Under the pieces are notes generated by a model. That model was not told the origin of the DNA. It ran no database searches and was given only the letters and a program-made list of their open reading frames with translations. Below, piece after piece: positions 19,594 to 27,333 of a DNA stretch of 43,340 nt. The stretch is from positions 1 to 43,340 of the IMG/VR virus record IMGVR_UViG_3300047094_001413; one strand, 5' to 3'. The stretch's first letter is position 1. Every line of letters starts with the position of its first letter. Position numbers and translations under genes: made by a program. The stretch comes from a virus.

Positions 19594-20994
19594 ATGGCAT
19601 TAAATCCATTTTTTTTACATGGTTCTTCTGGAGAACAGAATTTAATCCAAGATTTAGTAAATGAACATTTAAAAATGTTTGGGGTTGAAATATATTACAT
19701 CCCCAGAATCTTTGTAAATGAAAAAACTATTATGGAAGAAGTATCTAGATCAGAATTTAGAGATGCTATTCCTATAGAAGCGTATGTAGATACTTATGAT
19801 GGATATAGTGGTGCTGGAACTTTACTATCCAAATTTGGAGTTCAAGAAGTTGATGATTTAAATTTAATAATATCACAAGAACGTTACGAGATTGCTGTTA
19901 GACCATTTATAGAAATAAGAAATAAATCAAAATTAACAAGTAGACCTAAAGAAGGAGATTTGATATATTTTCCTTTAGGTGATCGTTTATTTGAAATTAA
20001 GTATGTTGAGCATGAAAAACCATTTTATCAGCTGCAAAAAAATTATGTTTATGAATTGAGATGTGAACTATATGCATATAATGATGAAGAAATTGATACT
20101 GGAATTCTTGAGATTGATGATAATATTAGTGATGAAGGTTATATTCAAACTTTCAACATGGTTGGTTTGGGTTCGACCGCTACTGCGATCACAAGTCTAC
20201 GAAATGGTTCCGTAAGGAGAATTGCTGTATCTAGAAGAGGATCTGGATATAGTTCTATTCCTAGGGTTGCAATTACTTCTGCACCTTCTGGTGGATTAAC
20301 TGCTGTTGGCATTGCCTCAATGATTAAAGGAATTGTTGATTTTTGTGATACAAGTCCAGACACTTCAAGAGTTCAAGCAGTCAACATTATTAATTCAGGA
20401 TATGGTTATACAACTCCACCAAGAGTTACTTTTGTTGGTGGAGGTGGTAAGGGCGCATACGCTACTGCATCAATATCTGATGGAGCAGTTGGAATTATTA
20501 CAATAACTAGTGGTGGTAGTGGATATATTGGTATTCCTACAGTCACATTTGTAAAACCTGGTATTGGAAGTACTACAATTAATGCTGTCGGTAAAGCAAT
20601 TGTGTCAACTGCAGGAACTGTAACTGGAATTATTCTTGAAGATGCTGGTGGTTTTTATGAAGGGATTCCAACAATTATTATTGCAGGTCCACAACAAACA
20701 GTTGGGTATGGAACGTACTTATACAATGAAAATGTAATCGGTGCTGCAAGTAGTTCTAGAGCAAAAGTCAAATCTTGGGATGGCGTCAATAAAATACTAA
20801 AACTTGGTAATATTTTAGGTGATTTTATTGAAGGTGAAGCAATAATTGGACAAGTTAGTGGAGCAGCATATGCAGTTACAATTCTAAATAAGAATAATAT
20901 CCCTGAAAATAAATTTGCTCAAAATCAAGATATTGAAATCGAAGCAGATCAAATTATAGATTTTAGTGAAACAAATCCATTTGGGATTCCATAA
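19594..20994 (+). CDS. gp14: Neck protein gp14 with extra Gly-Tyr repeat domain
   Basis: A head-completion protein acting with gp13 at the neck. The N-terminal 180 residues (MALNPFFLHGSSGEQNLIQD, then LKMFGVEIYYIPR, SKFGVQEVDDL and GDLIYFPLGDRLFEIKYVEH) form the gp14 core. The 466-residue length far exceeds T4 gp14 (256). The excess, about residues 200-390, is a run of Gly-Tyr beta repeats (RRGSGYSSIPRVAIT, NSGYGYTTPPRVTF, SGGSGYIGIPTVTF, DAGGFYEGIPTIII). The conserved tail (NKFAQNQDIEIEADQIIDFS) returns after the insert. The insert probably lies on the neck surface. It is flanked tightly by gp13 and gp15. Confidence 0.88.
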   Translation: MALNPFFLHGSSGEQNLIQDLVNEHLKMFGVEIYYIPRIFVNEKTIMEEVSRSEFRDAIPIEAYVDTYDGYSGAGTLLSKFGVQEVDDLNLIISQERYEIAVRPFIEIRNKSKLTSRPKEGDLIYFPLGDRLFEIKYVEHEKPFYQLQKNYVYELRCELYAYNDEEIDTGILEIDDNISDEGYIQTFNMVGLGSTATAITSLRNGSVRRIAVSRRGSGYSSIPRVAITSAPSGGLTAVGIASMIKGIVDFCDTSPDTSRVQAVNIINSGYGYTTPPRVTFVGGGGKGAYATASISDGAVGIITITSGGSGYIGIPTVTFVKPGIGSTTINAVGKAIVSTAGTVTGIILEDAGGFYEGIPTIIIAGPQQTVGYGTYLYNENVIGAASSSRAKVKSWDGVNKILKLGNILGDFIEGEAIIGQVSGAAYAVTILNKNNIPENKFAQNQDIEIEADQIIDFSETNPFGIP

Positions 20995-21010
20995 AGGAGA
21001 GATATAAACA

Positions 21011-22000
21011 ATGTTTGATCATTTTTATCACCAAGTCTTTAGAAAAACTGTTATTGCATTCGGAACACTTTTTAATGGTATTACAATAAAAAGAGATGGT
21101 TCTGGTAATGATCCTTCTGAAATAATACAAGTTCCTTTAGCTTATGGTCCAACACAAAAATTTCTGGCTAGAATTGAACAAGAACCAGATTTGAATAAAC
21201 CTGTTCAAATTAGTTTGCCAAGAATGTCATTTGAGTTTACTGGCATTTCTTATGACAATACCAGAAAGTTGGCAGCAACACAAGCTTTTACTACTAGTTT
21301 AAAGAATGACGGTAAAGAAATACGTAGAATGTATTTCCCAGTTCCATACAATATGGAATTTGAGTTATCCATAATGACTCTTTTGAATGATGATGCTCTT
21401 CAAATTATTGAACAAATACTTCCATATTTTCAACCAAATTTTACTCTTACAATTGATCTTGTAGAATCTATAGGTGAAAAAAGAGATATTCCAATATCTT
21501 TAGAAAATGTATCATTCCAAGATAACTATGATGGTGATTACAATTCAAGAAGAGTTTTACTTTATACCTTAAAATTTGTTGCTAAAACATATTTGTTTGG
21601 ACCAGTTCCAGATTCTTCAAAAGATATTATCAAAAAGGTTTCTATTGGTATTGCTGGTGGAGAATACAGCACTGCAGCATCAAGAGGATTAATCTACAAA
21701 GAACCAGTTGCTACAAAGAGTTATGCAGGTAACTTGGTAACAAATTTAGCAATTGACATTACAGATACATTATCGACACTTGAAGTAACTAATGCATCAA
21801 ATATTCCAGAGCAATCTTACATTACAATTGATGATGAAACAATTTATGTAAGATCAAAAAATGGCAATACTCTAACTGTAACTAGAGGTGCTTATAAAAC
21901 AGATAATGTTGAGCACGTTGGTGGAAGTGGTGTTTATTTAATTTCTTCAGCAGATAATAGTTTAATTATTGCTGGAGACGATTTTGGATTTAATGGATAA
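21011..22000 (+). CDS. gp15: Proximal tail sheath stabilization protein gp15
   Basis: A tail terminator that caps the sheath and joins the tail to the neck. It keeps T4 gp15 landmarks: MFDHFYHQVFRKT at the N-terminus (T4 MFGYFYNSSFRR) and QIIEQILPYFQPNFTLT (T4 QIVEQILPYFQPHFNTT), followed by a KRDIPISL segment. Length is 329 against 272 in T4. The added C-terminal 80 residues (about 245-320) hold an IDDETIYV, then NGNTLTVTRGAY, then HVGG module shared with the giant tail proteins of this window. A clear ribosome site, AAAGGAGAG, precedes the ATG. Its last bases overlap the start of the small terminase gene. Confidence 0.9.
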   Translation: MFDHFYHQVFRKTVIAFGTLFNGITIKRDGSGNDPSEIIQVPLAYGPTQKFLARIEQEPDLNKPVQISLPRMSFEFTGISYDNTRKLAATQAFTTSLKNDGKEIRRMYFPVPYNMEFELSIMTLLNDDALQIIEQILPYFQPNFTLTIDLVESIGEKRDIPISLENVSFQDNYDGDYNSRRVLLYTLKFVAKTYLFGPVPDSSKDIIKKVSIGIAGGEYSTAASRGLIYKEPVATKSYAGNLVTNLAIDITDTLSTLEVTNASNIPEQSYITIDDETIYVRSKNGNTLTVTRGAYKTDNVEHVGGSGVYLISSADNSLIIAGDDFGFNG

Positions 22001-22436
22001 TGTTATGAAAGATAAATTTGAAAATTTAAGTAGTGCTTTTGATGTTGAATCATCAATAGTAAAAAAAGAAACTGCCGAGGTATCTAAAGATATTAAAAGT
22101 GATGACTTTGATGTAACTAAAGATTATGAATATACTAGAGGTAATTTGTATTCAATTATAGAGAAGGGACAAGAAGCACTAAACAGTGCTTTAGAATTAG
22201 CTATTGATGGTGGTCAACCTAGAGCATATGAAGTTGTTGGACAGTTAATTAAAAATGTTGCAGATGCAACTGATAAGTTATTAGACCTTCAAAAGAAATT
22301 AAAAGATCTTGATGATAATAATTCTAAAAGAGGGAGCACAACTAATGTTACCAATAATTCAGTATTTTTTGGTTCTACTGATGAGTTATCTAAATTTCTA
22401 AAGAAACAAAAGGGAAATGATCTTCCAGATAAATAG
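21993..22436 (+). CDS. gp16: Terminase small subunit gp16
   Basis: The DNA-recognition subunit that partners the gp17 motor during packaging. It has 147 residues if started at the ATG at 21993 (MDNVMKDKFENL), overlapping the gp15 stop by 8 bases; the ATG at 22005 is an alternative. T4 gp16 has 164. The central part (YSIIEKGQEALNSALELAID, then QPRAYEVVGQLIKNVADATD) is helical and matches the usual marine T4-like gp16 pattern. The C-terminus is a Lys/Asp-rich helix followed by NVTNNSVFFGSTDELSKFL. The assignment rests on this pattern and on position between gp15 and gp17. Confidence 0.82.
   Translation: MDNVMKDKFENLSSAFDVESSIVKKETAEVSKDIKSDDFDVTKDYEYTRGNLYSIIEKGQEALNSALELAIDGGQPRAYEVVGQLIKNVADATDKLLDLQKKLKDLDDNNSKRGSTTNVTNNSVFFGSTDELSKFLKKQKGNDLPDK
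22428..22435 (+). promoter_or_regulatory. Candidate late promoter box before the DUF-type gene
   Basis: GATAAATA, seven of eight bases of the T4 late box. It overlaps the gp16 TAG stop and lies 22 bases before the ATG at 22458. The spacing agrees with the boxes before gp8, gp20 and the 89-residue gene, and it favours the ATG at 22458 over the TTG at 22446. Confidence 0.45.
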
Positions 22437-22457
22437 AAAAAAGGTTTGTCCAAAAAG

Positions 22458-24347
22458 ATGACGAGTTTTAATATTAATAAAGCAACCCATAAAGATGCAC
22501 AAAAACAAGAAAAAATTAGGAGTATGACAAAATCTCCTAATGAAAATGAAGCAAAGGTTGCTGCAAAAAAATTAAGACCTTCAGCAGCGGTGTCTTTACC
22601 ATTAAAAAATGAATATCAACCATCTTTAGCAGAGTTAGTTCTTGGTGAAGAGATGTGTGGTAAGGGTCACTATTGGTGCAATACAGATAAACAATGTAAA
22701 AAAATTCCATCAGGATTTAAGATTGATGGACAACCAACTGGAACTAAAAGAACTGAAGTAGGAATTGGTAAACCAGTCGCAGAAGAGAAAGAATGCAATC
22801 ATTCTAAAAAAGGAAAAAATTGTCCAATTCATGGGAATGATGATTGTACAGTAAAGGAAGAAAGAGATCCTAAAGGACCAGTTAAAAAATATAAATCTCC
22901 AAAAGAAATTGCTGCAAAGCATAATGTATCAGTTGAAGAAATTAAAAAGCAACTTGAGATGGGTATTAAGGTAGAAGGAGAACATACTTCAAATAAAACT
23001 GCAGCAAGGATTACTGCACTTCAGCATTTAGATGAAGTTCCAGATTATTATACAAAATTAAAAAAAGTTGAATCAAAATCTACAACTTCAGAAAGTGTGA
23101 CAATAGAAGATATGTTTGGCAATAAATTTGTAGAATTTATTGATCTAATTACACCACAAGATGTAATAGATGAGAAAAAAGGATTGTGGGATAACATTCA
23201 TGATCGTAGAGAAAAAGGACTACCTCGCAAAAAACCAGGACAAAAAGGTTATCCAAAAACATTGAATGTTGAAAACCATGTCGATATTGCTATGGGTAAA
23301 GAACTGGATGATGAAGGTTCAATGATTCTAAATCAATTAGAACAAATTGAAATGCATTGTAAGCGTTTGAGGGAAGAGATTAAAAATCCAAAAATGCAAG
23401 TGCCTGCTTGGGTACAATCAAAAATTACTCTTGCTACAGACTACATGGATTCTGCAGCAAATTATATGGCAGGTAAAAATGAAGAATATGAAATTGACGA
23501 AGCAAAAATTCCTGTGACTCGTCAAGCAGGTGAATTTAGATATTCAGGAAAGACTGGTGAAGAGAAAGCAGAAAGAAGAGCAAAAGTTTTAAGTAATTCA
23601 CCAGATCCCAAAAAGCGCAGACAAGCAAATACAATTCGTAGCAAAATTAAAACAGTTGCGGATCGTGATACTGCCAGAGCAAGTTCTGATGCAAGACAAA
23701 AACTTTATCGTGGACAACAAAGAAGAGCAAATGATCTTGCTCGACAATTAATGAATAAGGAAGAGCATGAAATTGGAGAAGCAGTAAGACTTCCTGCAGA
23801 ATTTGGTAATTTAATTGCAGCAATTGTAATGTGGAGAGGAAGAACACAACAACTTACAATGTTCTTCCCTCAGGCAAAAATGCCATCTAAAAAAGATGTT
23901 CAAAGGGAAGTTGAAAAGATTTATCCTGGTGGAAAAGTAATTACCTTTGGTATTACTGATATTGCAAGCAACTATTCTGCAATTGATGCTCCAATCGTTA
24001 GAGTTGGTTATCATGGAGGAAATCTTGGTAAACCAGGACCAAATAAAAATTATGTAAAGCCAATGGGCGAAGAATTCGAGGTTGATGAAGATTGGCAAAA
24101 AGTTAATCGTCAAGATAAAACCGATGGATTGAGCAAAAAAGCAGTAAATGCATATCGTCGTGAAAATCCAGGTTCAAAGTTACAAACTGCAGTAACTGAA
24201 AAAAATCCAGAAGGAAAAAGAGCAAAACGTCGTTCAAATTTTTGTAGTCGCATGAAAGGCATGAAGTCAAAATTGACTTCTGCAGAAACTTCTAGAGATC
24301 CAGATTCTAGAATCAACAAAGCACTTCGTCGTTGGAATTGTAACTAA
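22458..24347 (+). CDS. DUF5872/DUF6321-like protein between terminase subunits
   Basis: A 629-residue, Lys-rich, probably modular protein; I start it at the ATG at 22458. Near residues 70-95 is a GHYWCNTDKQCKKIPSGF motif, followed by a second Cys/His cluster (CNHSKKGKNCPIHGNDDC) that could bind metal. A central helical region with EEYEIDEAK and EEHEIGEA linkers follows. The C-terminal 90 residues (DEDWQKVNRQDKTDGLSKKA, then YRRENPGSKLQTAVTEKNP, then RSNFCSRMKGMKSKLTS and DPDSRINKALRRWNCN) match a domain common in marine T4-like phages and some bacteria, which I recall as DUF5872 and/or DUF6321. Cellular role unknown. Its site between gp16 and gp17 suggests a link to packaging or the virion, which is inference. 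Confidence 0.75.
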   Translation: MTSFNINKATHKDAQKQEKIRSMTKSPNENEAKVAAKKLRPSAAVSLPLKNEYQPSLAELVLGEEMCGKGHYWCNTDKQCKKIPSGFKIDGQPTGTKRTEVGIGKPVAEEKECNHSKKGKNCPIHGNDDCTVKEERDPKGPVKKYKSPKEIAAKHNVSVEEIKKQLEMGIKVEGEHTSNKTAARITALQHLDEVPDYYTKLKKVESKSTTSESVTIEDMFGNKFVEFIDLITPQDVIDEKKGLWDNIHDRREKGLPRKKPGQKGYPKTLNVENHVDIAMGKELDDEGSMILNQLEQIEMHCKRLREEIKNPKMQVPAWVQSKITLATDYMDSAANYMAGKNEEYEIDEAKIPVTRQAGEFRYSGKTGEEKAERRAKVLSNSPDPKKRRQANTIRSKIKTVADRDTARASSDARQKLYRGQQRRANDLARQLMNKEEHEIGEAVRLPAEFGNLIAAIVMWRGRTQQLTMFFPQAKMPSKKDVQREVEKIYPGGKVITFGITDIASNYSAIDAPIVRVGYHGGNLGKPGPNKNYVKPMGEEFEVDEDWQKVNRQDKTDGLSKKAVNAYRRENPGSKLQTAVTEKNPEGKRAKRRSNFCSRMKGMKSKLTSAETSRDPDSRINKALRRWNCN

Positions 24348-24367
24348 AAAATTAAAAGGTTTATATT

Positions 24368-26014
24368 ATGGCAGTTGATCATTATCTTGGCAATCCACTA
24401 TTAAAAAAAGCAAATACTTCTCAGGGATTTACTGAAGAGCAGGTTATTGAATTTGCTAAGTGTATTGATGACCCAGTTTATTTTGCAAGAAATTATATTA
24501 ATATTGTTACTTTGGACCATGGATTACAAACATTTAATCCATATCCATTCCAAGAAACAATGTTGGACCGATTTCACAATAATCGATTCAATATTTGTAA
24601 ACTTCCTAGACAGTCTGGTAAATCAACAATTGTTGTTTCTTATCTTCTACATTATGCTATTTTTAATGATAATGTAAATATTGCAATTCTTGCTAACAAA
24701 GCATCTACTGCAAAAGACTTGCTAGATAGACTACAGACTGCATATGAAAATTTACCTCGTTGGTTACAACAAGGTGTTTTGACATGGAACAAGGCATCTC
24801 TTGAACTAGAAAACGGATCTAAAATTATTGCAGCATCAACATCCGCATCTGCAGTTCGAGGTGGATCTTATAATATTATTTTCCTTGACGAATTTGCGTT
24901 CGTTGCAAATCATATTGCTGATCAGTTTTTTAGCTCAGTTTATCCTACAATTTCGTCTGGTAAAAATACAAAGGTTATAATTGTTTCTACCCCACATGGT
25001 ATGAATCATTTTTATAAACTTTGGCATGATGCAGAAAGGGGTAAAAATGAATATATTCCGACTGAGGTTCATTGGAGTGATGTTCCTGGGAGAGATGAAG
25101 TATGGAAGAAGCAAACTATTGCAAATACATCAGAGCAGCAATTCAGGGTTGAGTTTGAATGTGAATTCTTAGGATCTGTTGATACATTGATTAGTCCAAG
25201 TAAACTAAGAAATTTGGTTTACGAATCTCCAGCAATTAGTAACCAGGGACTTGATGTTTTTGAAGATTCTAAGGAAGAGCACAATTATGTCATAACCGTT
25301 GACGTTGCTAGAGGAGTTGGTAGTGATTATTCAGCGTTTACTGTTATTGATATAACACAATTCCCACATACTTTAGTAGCAAAGTATAGAGATAATGAAA
25401 TAAAACCAATGATATTTCCCAGTATTATTCATGAGGTGGCTAAAAATTACAATGATGCTTACATATTATGTGAAGTAAATGATGTTGGAGATCAAGTTGC
25501 TAGTATTTTACAATATGATTTAGAGTACAACAACCTGCTTATGTGTTCAATGAGGGGTAGAGCAGGTCAAATTGTTGGGCAAGGTTTTTCTGGCAAAAAG
25601 ACCCAACTTGGTGTCAAGATGTCAAAAACTGTTAAAAAAGTTGGATGTCTTAACCTTAAAACTTTAGTTGAAGAAAGTAAACTTTTATTTAAAGATTACG
25701 ATATTATTAGTGAATTAACTACATTCATTCAAAAATCAAATTCCTTTGAAGCGGAAGATGGGTGTAATGATGATTTAGCAATGTGCCTAGTAATATATGC
25801 TTGGTTAGTTGTTCAGGATTATTTTAAAGAACTTACAGATCAAGATGTTAGGAAAAGATTGTATGAAGAGCAAAAAAATCAAATAGAACAAGATATGGCA
25901 CCATTTGGATTTATTGTTGATGGTTTAGATTCAAATAGTTTTGTTGATGGTGATGGTGATAGATGGTTTACTGATGAATATGGGGATATGTCTTACATGT
26001 GGGAGTACAAATAA
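24368..26014 (+). CDS. gp17: Terminase large subunit gp17
   Basis: The ATP-driven DNA packaging motor with a headful nuclease, docking on gp20. The 548-residue product shows Walker A at residues 79-87 (LPRQSGKST), Walker B ending in the DE pair 174-175 (IIFLDEFAF) and a coupling-type IVSTPHG at about 205. In the nuclease half are Asp312 (ITVDVARGVGSDYSAF), Glu369 (CEVNDVGDQ) and the NDDLAM motif at 467-472, matching the acidic triad of T4 gp17 (610 aa). Nothing appears to be missing, and there is no intein or intron. AAAAGG 8 bases before the ATG is the ribosome site. The stop overlaps the next start as TAATG. Confidence 0.96.
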   Translation: MAVDHYLGNPLLKKANTSQGFTEEQVIEFAKCIDDPVYFARNYINIVTLDHGLQTFNPYPFQETMLDRFHNNRFNICKLPRQSGKSTIVVSYLLHYAIFNDNVNIAILANKASTAKDLLDRLQTAYENLPRWLQQGVLTWNKASLELENGSKIIAASTSASAVRGGSYNIIFLDEFAFVANHIADQFFSSVYPTISSGKNTKVIIVSTPHGMNHFYKLWHDAERGKNEYIPTEVHWSDVPGRDEVWKKQTIANTSEQQFRVEFECEFLGSVDTLISPSKLRNLVYESPAISNQGLDVFEDSKEEHNYVITVDVARGVGSDYSAFTVIDITQFPHTLVAKYRDNEIKPMIFPSIIHEVAKNYNDAYILCEVNDVGDQVASILQYDLEYNNLLMCSMRGRAGQIVGQGFSGKKTQLGVKMSKTVKKVGCLNLKTLVEESKLLFKDYDIISELTTFIQKSNSFEAEDGCNDDLAMCLVIYAWLVVQDYFKELTDQDVRKRLYEEQKNQIEQDMAPFGFIVDGLDSNSFVDGDGDRWFTDEYGDMSYMWEYK

Positions 26015-26244
26015 TGGAGTTAGACAAGCAGATAAAACTAAGTCACTTATTGCTTGTAGATAGAAAATGCAGAGTATGTGGAGAAAATAAAAATTTAATT
26101 GATGGATTTTACAGAACTCGTAAAAAAAGGGGAACAGTTGCATCATCATATTCCTATGAATGTAAAGATTGCACGGTAAAAAGAATTGTAAATTCTAGAA
26201 AAAAACTAGTCAAAGTTGCTGAATGGGAATATCCTGACTGGTAA
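26014..26244 (+). CDS. Small zinc-ribbon-type protein after gp17
   Basis: A 76-residue protein starting at the ATG that shares its A with the gp17 stop (TAATG), which indicates translational coupling. Two CxxC pairs, Cys19-Cys22 and Cys50-Cys53, can bind one zinc ion as a zinc ribbon or treble clef. A basic segment between them (RTRKKRGTVASS) and a basic tail (KRIVNSRKK) could touch nucleic acid. The CxxC--CxxC spacing also resembles the metal site of HNH proteins, but I see no HNH catalytic residues. Function unknown; its site at the end of the packaging genes is suggestive only. Confidence 0.7.
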   Translation: MELDKQIKLSHLLLVDRKCRVCGENKNLIDGFYRTRKKRGTVASSYSYECKDCTVKRIVNSRKKLVKVAEWEYPDW

Positions 26245-26280
26245 TTAATGTTCACCCACAATTTCCCCCATGTAATTACC
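26240..26280 (+). repeat. 8-bp inverted repeat between packaging and tail genes
   Basis: GGTAATTA (26240-26247) pairs perfectly with TAATTACC (26273-26280) across a 25-base loop. It begins at the stop codon of the small zinc-type gene and lies just before the gp18 late-type box. There is no T-run, so it is not a classic intrinsic terminator. It might be a weak 3' end or RNA processing structure, or chance. Confidence 0.3.
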
Positions 26281-26286
26281 CATTTT

Positions 26287-26294
26287 CCTAAATA
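26287..26294 (+). promoter_or_regulatory. Candidate late promoter box before gp18
   Basis: CCTAAATA, a CTAAATA-type variant of the late box, in the only intergenic gap (87 bases) of this part of the window and 37 bases before the gp18 ATG. A GGAGA ribosome site follows at about 26320. The same CTAAATA core precedes gp3 and the 57-residue gene. Confidence 0.4.
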
Positions 26295-26331
26295 TTTTCA
26301 GATAAACTGAGAATTTTACGGAGAATTATCC

Positions 26332-27333
26332 ATGGCGACTCCTCAATTATCTCCTGGTGTACTGACTAGAGAGGTTGATTTAACCGTAGGAAGAGCTGAC
26401 AACGTATTAGATAATATTGGAGGTATTGCAGGACCTTTTGAAATTGGTCCTGTAAACGAACCAATTACTGTTGCTACGGAACAGGAACTAATCAACAACT
26501 TTGGTAAGCCACAAACAGCAGATAACCAGTATGAATATTGGATGAGTGGTTCATCTTACCTCTCATATGGCGGTGTTCTAAAGGTCGTTAGAACTGATGG
26601 TGCTAACCTTTCAAACGCTAACGTTGGTGTTGGTACAACTAGCGTAACTGGTGTTAAAATCAAAAACTTTGATGATTTTAATGCAAACTTCACAAATACT
26701 GCAGCAAGTTTTTACTACGCTGCAAAAAACCCAGGAACATGGGCAAATGGGTTAAAGGTTTGCTACATTGATGATTTAGGAGATCAAATTCTTGGTATTG
26801 CAACAACTGCTTTAAGCAGCATTGGTGTTCAAGTTGGATATGCAGTAACAGTAGATATTAGTGGTCAAGTTATTCCTGGAACTGGAACGACTGCTGTCTT
26901 CCAAGGATATTTAAAAGGAGTTATTACTCAAGCAATTGATTCTCCAGAAACTGGTGTTAGTGCTGTAGTCGTAAAAATTCATTCTAGAGTTTCTACTGGT
27001 GGAACTGAGCCTGGAAGACATTTTAGAACATATTATACCCAAAATAGTGCTTTTGCATCTTTCTTAAAAGATCAAAGGATTACCGTTATTGATAATAATG
27101 GAGAAGTTGCCTCACCAACAGATTCTATTTCTGCAGTAGGAGTTACATCATCTACCGCAATAAATGGTCAACAAGGACAATCATATACTGGAGTTGGTGG
27201 AACAACTGCGGGAACTGGGTCTGGAGCAACATTCACCATCACTAGAAATAATACTGATGGTAATGTTTTGAGTGCAAGTATTGTAAATGCAGGATTAGGT
27301 TACACTGTAGGTGACACAGTATCTATTGCTTGA
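26332..27333 (+). CDS. gp18: Tail sheath protein gp18, N-terminal part up to in-frame TGA
   Basis: The subunit of the contractile sheath. The start is typical of the family (MATPQLSPGVLTREVDLTVG, then NIGGIAGPFEIGPVNEPITV). This part of 333 residues ends at the TGA at 27331-27333, in the middle of a Gly-Tyr repeat (VNAGLGYTVGDTVSIA). The same frame continues without another stop to 29127, giving 932 codons in all against 659 residues in T4. The extra length is a repeat-rich insert around residues 285-420. Ribosome site GGAGA precedes the ATG. Without readthrough the product would lack the conserved C-terminal core and could not polymerise, so either the TGA is a sequence error or mutation, or it is read through. 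Confidence 0.85.
   Translation: MATPQLSPGVLTREVDLTVGRADNVLDNIGGIAGPFEIGPVNEPITVATEQELINNFGKPQTADNQYEYWMSGSSYLSYGGVLKVVRTDGANLSNANVGVGTTSVTGVKIKNFDDFNANFTNTAASFYYAAKNPGTWANGLKVCYIDDLGDQILGIATTALSSIGVQVGYAVTVDISGQVIPGTGTTAVFQGYLKGVITQAIDSPETGVSAVVVKIHSRVSTGGTEPGRHFRTYYTQNSAFASFLKDQRITVIDNNGEVASPTDSISAVGVTSSTAINGQQGQSYTGVGGTTAGTGSGATFTITRNNTDGNVLSASIVNAGLGYTVGDTVSIA
27331..27333 (+). other. In-frame TGA inside gp18
   Basis: Codon 334 of gp18. Aligning the two repeat units of the same protein (TVSIA-X-TAVG against VVTIP-G-ASIG) puts the stop where the other copy has a GGA glycine, so a single G-to-T change explains it. The next base is A (TGA-A), a context known to be leaky in E. coli. TGA serves as the ordinary stop of gp21, gp22, gp23, gp3 and uvsY here, so the code is standard. 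Confidence 0.9.

Noticed and set aside
21969-21992. TTG start of gp16
   Set aside because: ATG codons at 21993 and 22005 follow directly, and the extra residues are merely the gp15 end read in another frame.
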